DNA of 64,000 nt from Dactylis glomerata (Eukaryota > Streptophyta > Magnoliopsida > Poales > Poaceae): the NCBI GenBank assembly GCA_007115705.1, contig QXEO01000167.1, positions 5,716,553 to 5,780,552 on the forward strand, in the 5' to 3' direction. Shown one piece after another: positions 10,694 through 23,174 of the stretch. The notes below the pieces were generated by a model. It was not told the DNA's origin. It searched no databases and saw nothing but the letters and a program-made list of their open reading frames with translations. Numbering within the stretch: position 1 is the stretch's first letter; each line of letters begins with the position of its first letter. A program made the position numbers and the translations under genes.

Positions 10694-12347
10694 TGATGGC
10701 TATGAAAACGTCAGGCAGTCCTTGTGCGTGGTGGATGACCAGCCCGTTGGGAACCCCAAGAGGAAGGTATGATGAGTGCAGCAGCAAGTTTTCCCTCAGT
10801 TAAGAAACCAAGGTTTAATATCGATCAGGAGAAGGGAGACGGTGACGACTGAAGGTGATGCTTGCTAGTTTGCGACAGCAGCGGACGACTGGCGCTTCGT
10901 CCAAGCTTTGCTTGCTAGCCGCAACGTGGAACCTGCACACACACAAACAAATACTTTGTTCCCAACTTGCGATGAGGTTGTCAATCTCACCGGTTTGCTT
11001 GAAACAAAGGTTATGAGTGTATCGAGTGGAAAACAGTAGTAATATGCTAGTAAAGTAAACAGTGCGGGAAAGTAAACAGGTGATTGCAATATGATTAAAA
11101 TAGGACCGGGGTCCACAGTTCACTAGTGGTGTCTCTCCATAGATAAATAACATGCTGGGTAAACAAATTACAGTTGGGCAATTGATAGAATAAAGATAAC
11201 GTGATATGTCAAGAAGACCACTATGAGATTTACTCTGGGCATTACAACAAAATACATAGACCGCCATCCAACTGCATCTATGACTAATAATCCACCCTCG
11301 GGGATATCATCCGAACACCCCAAAAGTATTAAGTTGCGAACAACAGATAATTGCATTAAGCAAAGTGTGTAATGTAAACAAAGCATATGCCCTTGAGCAT
11401 ATGAATGTTGTTTTCTCCCTAGTAGCAACAGCACATCTACCACCTTAGAGGTTTATGTCACTCCCCCAGGTGAAATAGAGACATGAACCCACTATCGAGC
11501 ATAAATACCCCCTCTTGGAGTCACTAGCAACTACTCGGCCAAGATAGCTACTAACAACGGAGAGCATGCAAGATCATAAACAACATAGAGATAACAAAAG
11601 ATATAATTCAGTACAGCAACTTAATCATAAACACCAATATTCATCGGATCCCAACAAACCAACATCATAGAATTACATAACGGTGATCTCAATCATGTAG
11701 GGCAGCTCATGAGATCTAAACATGAAGCACATGGTGGAGAAGACAACCATCTAGCTACTGCTATGGACCCATAGTCCAAGGTAGACTACTCACTCATCGC
11801 TCCGGAGGCAAGCATGGCGATGAAGAAGACCTCCGGTGGCGATTCCCCTCTCCGGCAGGGTGCCGGGAAGAGCTTCTGGACCCTCCCGATCTTCGGGTCG
11901 ACGGCGGTGGCGGATCGCGATGTATTCTGGAAAACTGATCGGGCCCTTAGGTTTTTCTCGTCAGGGGGTACTTCTAGGCGAAAGGGGGCTGTCAGGAGAG
12001 GGACCAGGCGTCCTCACACAGGGGTGGCGCGGCCAGGGGCTGGGCCACGCCGCCCCCTTGTGTGGGGCCCTGGTGGCCCCCCTCTATCAGGTCTTCGGAT
12101 GTTTGGGAGCTCCCCGGTGAAATATGACTTCAGGAACTTGTTTCGTCCAATTCCGAGAATATTTCCTGTGTATCACTTCTGAAACACAAAAACAGCAGAA
12201 AACAGGAAACTGGCACTGTGGCACTTCGTTAATAGGTTAGTTCCGGAAAATGTATAAAAATGCCACTAAGTGTAACGAAACAATAGGCAAATGGTGTAAA
12301 ACAAAGCATGGAGCATCAAAAATTATAGATACGTTTGAGACGTATCA
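10694..12347 (-). repeat. Element A 5' LTR
   Basis: 1654 bp, same length as the partner at 3849-5502, flanked by cccct at 12348-12352. It carries the promoter of the element. The TATA position is mutated in this copy (see 11965-11980). Confidence 0.95.
11965..11980 (-). promoter_or_regulatory. Mutated TATA box in element A 5' LTR
   Basis: The 3' LTR of A and the LTR of D have CTATAAG at this position on the minus strand; here it is CTAGAAG. Because both LTRs were identical at insertion, the change arose later and may have silenced this copy's own promoter. B and E use a different local sequence (TACATATACC). Confidence 0.5.
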
Positions 12348-12352
12348 CCCCT

Positions 12353-13011
12353 ATGAATATAACAAGATCCAACTCAAGATGTTACAGCGGGATGGCGTGT
12401 TGATGGTGGAGATGAAGGTGCTGGTGATGGTGATGGAGATGATGATGATGATGATGATGATCCCGATGAAGTCCGGTGCGATGGTGATGACGACGCCGAT
12501 GATCTCCCCTCTCCGGGAAGGAATTTCTGTGGCAGATTTCTCCCTGCCGGAGAGCTTTTCTCTCTCTGTGTTCTCCGCCCCACAGAGGCGGCTGTGTCTA
12601 ACTCTGAGCCCCCCCTTGACTTAGGTTTTCGGGGACGATGATATACGCGGAGGGGCGAGACCAGAAGTGGGCTAGGGCTCCCTCACACAGGGCTGGCGCG
12701 GCCAGGGGGCTGGCCGCGCCACCCTGGCGTTTGGGGCCCCCCTGGCTCCTCTCGACTCCTCCTTCTGGCTTCCTGAGTCTTCTGAGAAAATATAATTTCT
12801 GGGTATTTTTCTGGAATTTTCCTGATCTTCAAAATATGGTCTCTTGATGGTCCTTTTTCTAGCAGAATCTGACTCTGGCAGCAACTCCTCCGACGACCAT
12901 CAAACATGTGAAAGCAAAGGAAATAACATAAGTATCATATCTAAATATGAAATATATCAATGAATAACAGTAAATTATGATACAAAATAGTGATGCAAAT
13001 TGGACGTATCA
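12353..13011 (-). repeat. Z 5' LTR, U3-side piece
   Basis: Continues the LTR begun at 2988 after removal of A. Minus strand starts TGATACGTCCAATTTGC. It includes a GAT microsatellite. The LTR ends at 13011 with CA, followed by agtac. Confidence 0.9.
12425..12462. repeat. GAT/ATG microsatellite in Z LTR
   Basis: Interrupted then perfect trinucleotide run inside the U3 part of the Z LTR. Confidence 0.8.
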
Positions 13012-13633
13012 AGTACCCCTGAGGCCCGTTAAGCTAGGCCCAATTGTAATATTAGTCGAAATACAAGTTCATGTCGTATATTGATATTGTAATCTACATC
13101 GGATCCCACCCGATCATTGAGACCTGGCCACCTATATAAAGGGGCCAGGAGGGGACGGTGTGGGATAGATTTAAAGCAAGTCAGGTTCTACACCCACGTT
13201 TACTTTCATAGCCACCTTGTTTGACTGAGGTTACCTTCGAGTTCATCCGACGCCCTGTCTCCCCGATCCTAAGTCCTTCATCTAGGACATTTGTCGAGTT
13301 AACCCTCATCAATTGGCGCCGATTGTGGGGACCAAGGCCGTTGGCATCATGAACTCGATGGCTTTTCTGCTTTCAGCCAACAATAACTCGCAAGTCGCTG
13401 AAATTCATATACCCTTCGGGACCGTCGACTTTTTACCTCACCAGTCAAATTTTACGCAAGTATTTGAGAGTATGGATCAAGATATGGATTTGACGATCGG
13501 AAGTCTAACCTTTTGCGTCGGATCACTAGGTTCGATTCGCCTTTCCGACCTGACGAAAACGGGCCCGTTGGCAAGTGAACCCGAGACAGTAGCAATGTCG
13601 GAATCATCAGAAGGCTCTTCCAGCGAGGTATGA
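13012..13633 (+). mobile_element. Gypsy LTR end, primer site and gag start (fragment)
   Basis: A plus-strand LTR end with a TATA box (cctatataaa, 13131-13140), LTR terminus near 13311 (ctcatca), primer site TGGCGCCGATTGTGGGGA at 13314-13331, and a short frame from the ATG at 13348 to a stop at 13631-13633. The different primer site separates it from the Z/A/B/C/D/E group; a Tat-like gypsy lineage is possible. Z inserted in its LTR, so the rest of the LTR should be on the far side of Z. Nothing recognisable is in 13634-13845, which ends with gttgc, the predicted target duplication of C. Confidence 0.65.
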
Positions 13634-13845
13634 TGTATGTAGATGTCTATGGTGCTTCTGGATGTATCTGAGTGAGGGAAATGGAGCAGGTAGTGTGACA
13701 ATAGCGAGACCAACATCCTTTAGTATCTTCATGTCTAGGGGTTAAGGGGAACGTGTACTTGGGGCCAAGTGACAATAATGGCATCAAGGTACAAAGCACC
13801 CTTTAAGGTACATTGTTCTCAACTTCATGTCTTGAAATGTGTTGC

Positions 13846-15574
13846 TGATGCATGTAAAATGCATACATGATCTTTGCACTTTACCACTTGAAATTCCACC
13901 TTAGTGCATCATATATTGGTTATATTCATGCTTTTTGATGATTATTGGGAATAATTCACATGTTCCCTAATTTTATCGGATTAACCTGGGAAAACCAGAA
14001 AACATCCTTTTCTATGTTCTTAACTTTCAGGGACCCAAACGGAGTCCAAATTACCTGAAACATTGTGCGAGCCAGTTTTTCCATGGAACAAGACTTCGGA
14101 GAGAAGGAAGTGCAACAGGGGAGGTCCGAGGAGGAAACGGACATGGCCCATGTGGCCAGATGCTTGGGCCACGTGGGGCCTACCCATTCCCACCTTATTG
14201 CTCCGCTGTCATCAATCTTCATCTCGATGGATTTGTCTTGACCTAAAACCATCTAAAAAACGGGTGCCCATGCGGGTCACGAAAGGGAGCACCGCCGAAA
14301 CACGAAACAGAAGCCTGGGAGATCGAACATTGGAGGGGAAACTCTGGTGGGGCACTGCCGGTGTGATCTCCATCCCCTCCAATGACTCTAACTTTGTCAC
14401 CATGATGAAGAGGGAGTAGTCCACCTATGGACTACGGGTTTGTGGCAGTAGCTAATTGTATCTCTCTCTTGTTCTTCATCGTCTTAGCGCCATATGAGAT
14501 GCATAACATGATTATGGCCATCTTTGTATCACTTTTGTGGTCGATCTTTCTATTAGTTAATATATGAGATTGCAATTGTTCTTTAATTTCAGTGTATGAG
14601 TAGATGTATATTATGTACCCCGTTATTTTTTACTTGTTATGATCAAGCATGTTTATGAGAGCATGTGTGGGGGGAACGTGTGCATTAGTTGGAGTAACAG
14701 GGGTGATTTTTCTGGGGAGAACAGTCCTTTGGAGTCACTTGGGTGTTTACTTACTTTGTTGGCTCACTAGGGATAAATAAAATACCATGCTACAGGGTAT
14801 CTCTAGCGTGACCTTGCTGAGTATCCTTGACTAGATCTAGCATGTTCTTATTTTAACTTCATGTCATTGTGATTAATGCTATGCTCTGAGTTTATCTTAA
14901 TACCGAGATGACTAGATTAAATTCCCATCTTGGTGGAGTATGAGAGAGATGAATAACCAAAACATCTCTATATAGGACGTCATGCCCACATGAATTCATC
15001 TGAATGTGAACTTTGTTGCAATCCTTTATGTTAATTGTATGATCCTATGTCCGCCATATCTATTATGAGAGAGTGCATTAGTGAACCCATGAACTCCGGT
15101 CCACTTTTTATTATAAGAAACAACTTTCCATTCACTGTATCGCTGTCTTTATTTTCAGTAATTATTAATTTTGAAAATATAAAACATTTCCTTTATTGCA
15201 TTTCACAAACCAAAACAACAACTGTATCTTTTACAGTTTATCATTGCATTGTATATTAATTTAGTTTGCATATTCCCGTGGTACATGATTTTCTAGCACC
15301 GCTGCATTTGCATATTTATTTATTTTATATTGCATATTCATTTCCAGTATTGTATACTTACACACACCTTGTGCTTGACAACCACTTGGTGAGGTTGAGG
15401 GCACAAAGCAAATTTATTTTACCTTGCAGGTTGTTAGAAGAGGGACATAAAGGATCCTTATACACACAGTTTCCTAAGAGTTTGATATGAATCCTCGAGT
15501 CACCTTCATGGGGAAAATCAAGCTTCCCTATGCTCAACACTCTGCACTTGGATTCTCAACCTAGCGAAGCATCA
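13846..15574 (+). repeat. Element C 5' LTR
   Basis: 1729 bp, starting TGATGCATGTAAAATGCATA (a terminal palindrome around TGCAT/ATGCA) and ending GCATCA. Its first ~1.2 kb matches 20147-21340 and the following ~110 bp matches 38517-38623. Confidence 0.92.
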
Positions 15575-15585
15575 AGAAGATTTTC

Positions 15586-15603
15586 TGGCGCCGTTGCCAG
15601 GGA
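15586..15603 (+). other. Element C primer binding site
   Basis: TGGCGCCGTTGCCAGGGA, 11 bases after the LTR end. Confidence 0.9.
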
Positions 15604-15912
15604 ACTAGTAGAAGGATTGCTCACAAGAAAGTCTTCATCACCAACTTATGCAAACGCCTAAGCTTAGGGAGGTTGCACCTACATGAGTATCATATTTTCC
15701 TTTTAGATTTGCAAAGTACTTTATCTTTGTTTTGTTATTGTCTTGCATATCATTTTTTATTTCAGTTTTGCATTTACTTTTATATTTCGGTTTGCATTTT
15801 TATTTTTATTTTTCATTTTGTTTACTACTCTTTATTTCGGTTGCATTAGTTGTAGCATCATTTTAATTTCAGTTTTCATTCTAAAAACTAAAAACTCATA
15901 AAAACTTGCATA

Positions 15913-16973
15913 ATGGGAGAAAGAACTAAGTTGTGCGACTACACAAATACTCCTAATGAGCATTTTATTGCTAGGCCAATTACCACACCTGATATTCAAG
16001 ATGAAAGCTTTGAAGTGAGTCCTAGTCTTTTAAACTTGATAACTAGGGAGCAATTTGGTGGTAGTGCACAAGAGGATGCCTCTATGCATCTTCATGATTT
16101 TATTGAAATATGTGACATGCAAAAATTTAAGAATGTTGAAAATGATGTCTTAAAGTTAAAATTATTCCCATTTTCACTTAGAGGAAAAGCCAAAGAGTGG
16201 TTGCATTCACTACCTACTGCTAGTATTAAATTTTGGGATGATTTAAAAGAAGCTTTCATTAAGAAGTACTACCCCTTGTTAAAATTTTGCAGAAGAGAAA
16301 TAGTATTCTTCTTTTTAGGCAAAATGAAAATGAACATGTAGCTATGGCGTGGGAAAGGATTAAACACATGCTTAGAATTTGTCCTTCTCATGGTGCCAAT
16401 GAGTGGACCATCCTTCATTCCTTTTATAATGGCTTGAACTACATGTCTAGAAATATTCTTGATTCAGCAGGAGGAGGCCCTTTTATGGGCAAAACTATTG
16501 TAGAAGCTAAGGCCATCTTAGAGAGCATATTGCAAAATTATAGTCAATGGCATACTAAGAGAGCTCCTATTCCTTCTATAAAAGTAAGTTCAATAGAAGA
16601 GGTAGATGTTTTATCAAATAAAATGGATGCCATACTTGCTTATATTAATAAACAAAATGTTGAGAATATCCCTTTGCATGAATTAGTAGGGAACAATGCA
16701 GAAAGTGTTGATGTCAATTTTGTTAGGAATCTTGGTACTAATGGCTATGGTAAAAATTACAACTCTTATAATAGGCCACCTTATGTTCCAAACAAGTACA
16801 CCACTAGTAGTAATGTTTCTAGTGATTTGGAAAATACTATTAGATCTTTTATATCTACTCAAAAGGAGTTAAACAAGGAGTTTATATCTAAGTTTGAAAA
16901 ACAAGATTCTTTGTTTGAGAGGGTAGATCAGCTCACCAAGGAAGTAAACTCATTAAAAAAACACTATCATTGA
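15913..16973 (+). pseudogene. Element C Gag (frameshifted)
   Basis: Starts MGERTKLCDYTN at 15913. Gag-domain signatures match A and B (LLNLITREQFGG, LKLFPFSLRGKAKEWLHSLP, KKYYP, then in another frame AMAWERIKHMLRICPSHG, YSQWHTKRAP and VDVNFVRN). The frame changes at about 16281-16300, just after KKYYP. The second part ends at 16971-16973. A coiled-coil-like C-terminal part continues at DNA level to about 17100 with stops. Structural particle protein by family. Confidence 0.85.
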
Positions 16974-17292
16974 ACGAAAACATGAGGAAACAATTAAATA
17001 TTGTCAAGAGATTATAGATAGATCTTGGGAGCACCTTCATGAACAAGAAAGAGTTGAAAAAGAGACTATCATGATCATGAATGAGAAAAAGGTAGAACTG
17101 TAGAAGAAGTAAAAATGCTTAGTAAAGTTAAAGATCTTGCTTGATTTGGAAAAGTGTAGCTTGCATGAACTCATTAATATACTACAAAAGTTTGCAAGTG
17201 ATCCTTCTATAAACACTAACCAAGCAGGTTTTGGTTCTTATATTGCTAATCATGTCTTGAAAGAAAATATTGCTAGATACAACTAGGAGGGC

Positions 17293-17660
17293 ATGATACC
17301 ACCAAAGCTTGGGGATGCATGGATCCCAAAGGTACTAGTAACTATTGGAAAAGAAACACATCATGCTATATTAGATCTTGGATCTAGTGATTCTGTTTTG
17401 TCTAAAGAGATATATGAACTGCTAGAGTTACAAAATATTGAAAATGCTCTATTGACTTGCTACTTGCTGAGGATTCTATTAAACATGCTTTAGGCAAGGT
17501 TAGTAATGTTATGGTAGAGCTGCACATGACTTTTGTACCTGTTGATTTCATTATCATGGATATGGGGAATAAAACCTCTAGTCCTATTATTCTTGGTAGA
17601 CCTTTTTTTCCTACTACAGGAGCTCTCATTGATTCGAAGGAAGGAAATGTGAAGTTTTAG
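17293..17660 (+). pseudogene. Element C aspartic protease (frameshifted)
   Basis: ILDLGSSDSVLSKEIYELLEL at about 17368-17430 gives the retropepsin-like DLGS site at 17374-17385. The frame breaks near 17440-17450, consistent with loss of one A, and continues as LLAEDSIKHALGKVSNVMVEL and VDFIIMDMGNKTSSPIILGRPFF. There is no RT after it. Homologous to the protease of A and B. Confidence 0.8.
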
Positions 17661-20146
17661 TGTACACACAAAAAGTGCATGGAACACATCCCAAGGAAGA
17701 GGGACACACCAAAGTACAAGTTCCCTCACGAGCTTCACCCATCTTAATTATCAAGTAAGTAAGCCTAACTATATGTCTATAAAGAAAGCGCTTTACGGGA
17801 GGCAACCCGGTTATTTTTGTTTTGATTTTCTTTGTATACTCTTGATGTAACAAGAGACTTTATTTTTTGTTTTGATACTGGATTTTTTAATAAAGTGTCA
17901 AGTTTTAATCATTTTGGATTGTTAAAGTTGCCAAAAACTTATGGAGCAGAAATTCCTGCACAAACTCTTTTCAGTAAAAAAATTCTCAAAACTTTTCTGT
18001 AGCTCCGATTGAGCTCTACTTTTAACATAAGGTGCAACTTTTCCTCCTCTGTATGTCTGATTTTTTATAGAATTTTTAGACATGTTTAAGTAAGGTAATT
18101 AATTATGTTTTGCTGCTGCAATATTTCTGGACTGATTCTGTCCTATTTTGTTTTATGCATTTTTTGAGCTTTAAAGCTGAATCTTTTTGATTGGTTTAAG
18201 TTTATGAGAAACAATACAATATTATATACCTACTGGACACTTTTCATACAATTTTTTTTTGGGAATTTACTTGCAGCAAGCATCATGCTTTTTATGCCTA
18301 CTAATGTCACCCCATAGAAAAGAGATGGGAGATATCTTTGTGTTGAAGTTTTTTCACAGGAATTAGAGTTGCTGCACCAAGAGACATTCAAGAATGGTGA
18401 AAATCATAAGCTTGGGGATGTCGAAACCCCACTGGACTACACACTCTCGGCTTGCACACATCTACTTTTTGTTTTTCTATCAACGCAGTTTTATCGCATA
18501 AACTTGGTGTATCTTTTATAGTATTGTTATAGTTTGCTTTTGCTTTGTTTTAGTTTTATTTGAGTGAGACCACCATGTTTATTTACTTTGAGATAAAGCT
18601 ACTAGAGGTTTGGTTTTATTTGATTTGGATGCATTAAAAGATTTGGGATTGAGATATAGGAGTTGATTATTAAGATACATATAGTTTCATGCTTCATATG
18701 ATTTGAATAAGTTTTGATCTGCATGTGGTTTATTAGGAGATATCTTGTATTCATTGTTTTGATGCTTAATACTTGTTTACATTGTTTAACATGGATTATT
18801 TAGCTCTATGGACACTTATGCATGCATGTATTTGGTCAACTTTCTCCCTCAGCCCAAAAATAAAAAAATCCAACAAGTCAAAAACTTATTTTTCCAACAC
18901 CTTCAAACCAAGTTATTCCAGTGAGTCCGCCATATCTACCTATTAGCTTTGATGCTATTCCAAGTATGTTTTTCATGTTTCATTGTTTTACTTAGTTTCC
19001 AAATATTAAAATACTTATGAGTATATTTGTTATGAGAAAAGTGGTCTAAAGGCTCCCATGAACTTGAATGCACACTTTATTTCTTGCATTTAATAAACTT
19101 GAACCATTGTGATTAAAATTATGAAGTTGTGAGCTTGACAAAGTCTGAGTTGGGAGTTAGCTCATCTATGCTGTCATAGGGCAAGCTTTCAAAATTGCAC
19201 ATGTTTATATCTAGTTGATGTCATGACTCTTTTGTTTTTGATGTTTATCATTTGTGAACTAAGTGAGGAAACATTGTTTATTCATGGAGTTTGTATAAAT
19301 GGTTAGAGGAAACTCTTGGTCCTCTAATCTAAACCATGCATAATTCATGGTGGAAATTTACAGCATTCCATAGTGAGCATTCGACAACGCATCTCATAAT
19401 AAAAAGCTATACCCAATGGTAAATAAAAGAGCTGTCAAGGTGTTTATTGTCTGTTTGTCTTGTCATTTTGGTATGGGAAAGCTTACATATCATCGGCAAG
19501 AGGTACCCCGATTGAGATTCTCTATGATAATATTATACTTACAATGACAAGAATTTGCTTTGTTTCCTGAGTTTAGTAACATCCGGTGGGCACTCATTTT
19601 CAAGGGGCATGAGGCATTCAACTTATATTTTGTCAAGGGCACTACTCATATTTTCTTTCACTTTAACCATTAACCATTTCAAGATGCCAATGATAGGGGC
19701 AATGGAAGCCTGAAACCAATGAATACCATGAACTTAAGCTTAAGTTGAAGCATTTGGAAGCTAGATATTATTTTACTCATGTTTTACCTCTGCTTATCAT
19801 CTGTTTATCTGAAGTGTCCACCTTTACATTCAGTTTCAAGAAGAATACTCTATGACCATTATAGGATGTCTTTACTTTGTTTTATTTCATTTTGCATACA
19901 TTTGGTCCATAGTGCTTTCTTCTATGTTTTAATTTGTGAATCATTATTAGACATCCGTACATTGAAATATTGATATCCTTTGATAATCTATCTTGCATAT
20001 TGCTACTTATTTATAGAAGGAATCATTTAATTATGTGTAGCAACAATAATCTTCTTTGATATCTTAGATAGTACTAAAGTACAAAGATCATGTTAGTTTT
20101 ATCACCTTTATATCCGAGGATGAGTATATGTTAAGCTTGGGGATGC
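17661..20146 (+). other. Element C 3' internal region, no pol
   Basis: About 2.5 kb of T-rich sequence without RT, RNase H or integrase motifs. AAGCTTGGGGATG occurs at 18408-18420 and again at 20133-20145 directly before the 3' LTR, where it is the working polypurine tract. The stretch 19435-19570 is a diverged match to the 3' internal region of A, B and D. Confidence 0.8.
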
Positions 20147-21340
20147 TAATGCATGTAAAATGCATACATGATCTTTGCACTTTACCACTTGATATTCCAC
20201 CTTATTTGCATCATATATTGGTTATATTCATGCTTTTTGATGATTATTGAGAATAATTCACATGTTCCCTAATTTTATCGGATTAACCTGGGAAAACCAG
20301 AAAACCTCTTTTTCTATGTTTTTAACTTTTAGGGACCCAAATGGAGTCCAAATTACCTAAAACTTTGCGGGAGCCAGTTTATCCATGGAAAAAGACTTCG
20401 GAGAGAAGGAAGTGCAATAGAGGAGGTCTGAGGAGGAAACGGGCATGGCCCATGTGGCCAAATGTCTGGGCTCTGTGGGTCCTACCTGTTCCCACCTCGT
20501 TGCTCCGATGCCGTTGATCTTCGTCTCGATGGATTCTTCTTGAACTAAAACCATCTATAAAAAGGGTGCCCCTGTGGGTCACGAAAGGGAGCACCACCAA
20601 AACACAGAAACACGAAACAGAAGCCTGGGAGATCAAAGATTGGAGGGGTAAACTCCGGCGGGGCGCTGCCGGTGTGATCTCCATCCCCTCCAATGACTCT
20701 ACCTTCGTCACCATGATGAAGAGGGGGTAGTCCATCTCTAGACTATGGGTTTGTGGTAGTAGCTAATTGTATCTCTCTCTTGTTCCTCACCATCTTAGTG
20801 CCATATGAGTTGCATAACATGATTATGGCCATCTTTGTATCACTTTTGTGGTGGATCTTTCTATGAGTTAATATATGAGATTGCAATTGTTCTTTAATTT
20901 TAGTGTATGAGTAGATGTATATTATGTACCCCGTTCTTATCTACTTGTTATGATAAATCATGTTTATGAGAACGTGTGTGGGGGGACGTGTGCATTAGTT
21001 GGAGTACCAGGGGTGATTTTTCTGGGGAAGACAGTCCTTTGGAGTCACTTGGGTGTTTACCTTACTTTGTTGCCTCACTTGGGATTAAAAATTACCATGC
21101 TACAGGGTATCTCTAGCGTGACCTTGCTGAGTATCCGCGACTAGATCTAGCATGTTCTTATTTTAACTTCATGTCATTGTGCTTAATACTATGCTCTGAG
21201 TTTATCTTAATACCAAGATGACTAGATTAAATTCTCATCTTGGTGGAGTATGAGAGAGATGAATAACCAAAACATCTCTATATAGGACGTGATGCCCATA
21301 TGAATTCATCTGAATGTGAACTTTGTTGCAATCCTTTATG
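20147..21340 (+). repeat. Element C 3' LTR, first part
   Basis: Matches the start of the 5' LTR but begins TAATGCATG, so the terminal TG is mutated. It stops at the MULE target duplication ttaattgta (21341-21349). Confidence 0.9.
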
Positions 21341-21349
21341 TTAATTGTA

Positions 21350-21452
21350 GGGATTTCTATTTTCGTGCCCTCGGGTCCTTAGTTGTACTCAGTTTCCCCA
21401 GCTCCTTAGTTTTTCCTCAGTTTTATCCAAGCCCTTGTCTGAAACCCTAAAA
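21350..21452 (+). repeat. MULE left terminal inverted repeat
   Basis: Aligns with the reverse complement of 38405-38507 at roughly 90% by eye, including CTTAGTTGTACTCAGTTT and GTCTGAAACCCT. Confidence 0.9.
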
Positions 21453-22347
21453 AGTGCTGAAACAACTGGTTGCCCGACGGGTCAACAACTTTGACCATTA
21501 TCTGCTGACTAGTGGGGCCACGTAGAGCCCGCAAAGACACATCAGAGCATCCATCTTTGTTTGACCGTAAGCATCGCCGTATCCCTGACCAAAACGCGGA
21601 TGAGTGGGGCTTCGGTATATCGAATGACAAGTGGGGCAATGACACTGATACATGGGGCAATACACGGGTAGGATTAGATTTTTAAACGGAGCTCTACAGC
21701 GATGGCACGGAGGAGGTGGCCTGCGGGGTGCCGAGATGAGATCGACATCCACAAAGAACTGCATGAGGCGAGACCAGACGCATTAGATAGATATGAACTA
21801 GACGCGTTTAACCATGCATAGAAGAGAAAAAATGGTCGAGAACATCGACGACGACCTCAACACTTTGACTGACGGTGTCGGACACAAACACGAGCAATGT
21901 AGAGAAAACTAGTGTCTCTCCTTTCTGGCGTGTATAGATGGGTGCTAGGGGAGTGTGGTGGCGAAGGGAAAGACCTAGCGGTGGTCTGTGGCATCCAGCA
22001 TAGCGGGGCGGTGTGGCCGTGCCCACAGCGGCGTGCATGTTTGGCATTGGCATCAGCATGTACGTTCATCATTGGCCTCGGCGGTATCTCTGGTGTGTCA
22101 GTGATCGAATGAGGGGACGGGATTGAGTGTGCATCTCGACGGTGACATAGTAGTGGCGGCGAGCATGCATAGCCGTTCTGACCATCCCGATATCAGCATC
22201 GGCATCGTTTGGAGGCTGTGGTGCTCGAATCATGGTGGAAATTGCGATTCCCTATTATTTTTACATGCATAACATATAGAAAATAGCTAGATCTCTAAAT
22301 CGATGCATATGAAGCTACATATATATTCTTGGTCATAATTCCCTTAT
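21453..22347. other. MULE left interior, no gene recognised
   Basis: About 0.9 kb of GC-rich sequence. Short open frames on both strands (for example 21808-22059 minus, 21912-22112 plus) overlap one another and match no family I know. It lies 3' of the B3 pseudogene. Confidence 0.5.
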
Positions 22348-22971
22348 CTAAAGGGGATGGATGCATGGCTTCACGTCGTCATCGCTTTCATCGTCAGTAT
22401 CTTTGTCGGCCGTGTAGTAGTACTTCCTGCACATTGTTACGTCAAACACCTTCACTGTGAGCACATCATCGCCTTCATATTTGAAGTGTAGGATGTAGCC
22501 GAAATCCACACCGTGCGTGATGGCGAAATTCTCTGAGCCCTTGTCGAGGTACATCCGGCCTTGTCCATCAAATAGGACCTCCACGGTCCAGAGACGAGGA
22601 CCGCAGTCAGCTGCTCGCAGATACACCTTAGCGGGCTCCTGGCCGTCAAGCTAGTCCGCAAACTTTTGTGGGAGTGCCTGCAAAGAGATCGAGCGCCGAT
22701 CATTTGAAATTAAAGGTTTTTTAGAACATGCACATAATTAATCACATGTATCATATATGTGGGAACACGTACGTACCTTCTTGGCCAAAGGGTCTTCATA
22801 GATGACAATTAAGAACTCCTCTATGATCAATGGCAGTGTTGACGGTGGTGGTGGCAATGATGATGATCCACCACCTAGGCCGCCCCTTCCCCTTCCCCTT
22901 CCCCTTCCCCTTCCCCTTCCCCTTCCCCTTCCCCATCCCCTTTCGATCGGTGTCCGAGATGTGGAAGCCAT
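22348..22971 (-). pseudogene. B3 DNA-binding domain protein, captured and interrupted by a stop
   Basis: Two-exon model on the minus strand. Exon 1 (22971-22777) starts MASTSRTPIERGWGRGRGRG with a Gly-Arg repeat and ends IVIYEDPLAKK. The donor is AAG/GTACGT and the acceptor TTTGCAG/GC, giving a 99-bp intron (22678-22776). Exon 2 (22677-22348) reads ALPQKFAD, stop, LDGQEPAKVYLRAADC, then WTVEVLFDGQGRMYLDKGSENFAITHGVDFGYILHFKYEGDDVLTVKVFD, a plant B3 domain, and an acidic Asp/Glu tail. The in-frame TAG near the exon 2 start would remove the whole domain. B3 proteins are nuclear DNA-binding regulators; this copy should be inactive unless translation restarts. Confidence 0.8.
22883..22940. repeat. 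CCCCTT hexanucleotide array
   Basis: About nine copies in exon 1 of the B3 pseudogene, encoding the Gly-Arg repeat on the minus strand. Changes by six bases keep the frame. Confidence 0.85.
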
Positions 22972-23058
22972 GGCAATGGATCAAGTGTATGTGAACGAAG
23001 AAGAGAGAGGCATAACCTATTGACATGAGGGATGGCCATTGTGGGGGTTTATAAGGGA

Positions 23059-23160
23059 GAGATGACCGTTGTGGGGTTTACACCATAAATTAAGGTAGAG
23101 ATGACCGTTGTGAGGTTTACACAATAAATTAAGGAGGAGATGACTGTTGTGGGGGTTTAT
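23059..23160. repeat. 39-bp tandem repeat
   Basis: Units beginning gagatgacc at 23059, 23098 and 23137 (last one partial), just upstream of the B3 pseudogene on the minus strand. Confidence 0.8.
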
Positions 23161-23174
23161 ATCTCAACAAAAAA

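Larger units (their letters stand above)
3849..12347 (-). mobile_element. Element A: complete gag-protease LTR retrotransposon
   Basis: Complete 8.5-kb element: two 1654-bp LTRs (3849-5502 and 10694-12347), primer site, gag, protease and a polypurine tract, bounded by the 5-bp duplication cccct (3844-3848 and 12348-12352). No RT, RNase H or integrase can be found in the 5503-8430 interval where pol should lie, so it is non-autonomous. I count about 10 LTR-LTR differences by eye (0.6%), which means recent insertion. Its sister B sits at 24784-33308. Confidence 0.95.
1..13011 (-). mobile_element. Element Z: Athila-like gypsy LTR retrotransposon, 5' part
   Basis: Minus-strand order is 5' LTR, primer binding site, gag, protease, reverse transcriptase, then the window edge, so RNase H, integrase and the 3' LTR lie outside. 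Gag-protease-RT order with a TGGCGCC-type primer site fits the Ty3/gypsy Athila lineage; a Triticeae Sabrina/WHAM relative is my guess, not a proven name. Element A (3849-12347) sits inside the 5' LTR. The base after the LTR starts with agtac (13012-13016), the predicted target duplication, but its partner is outside the window. Confidence 0.9.
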
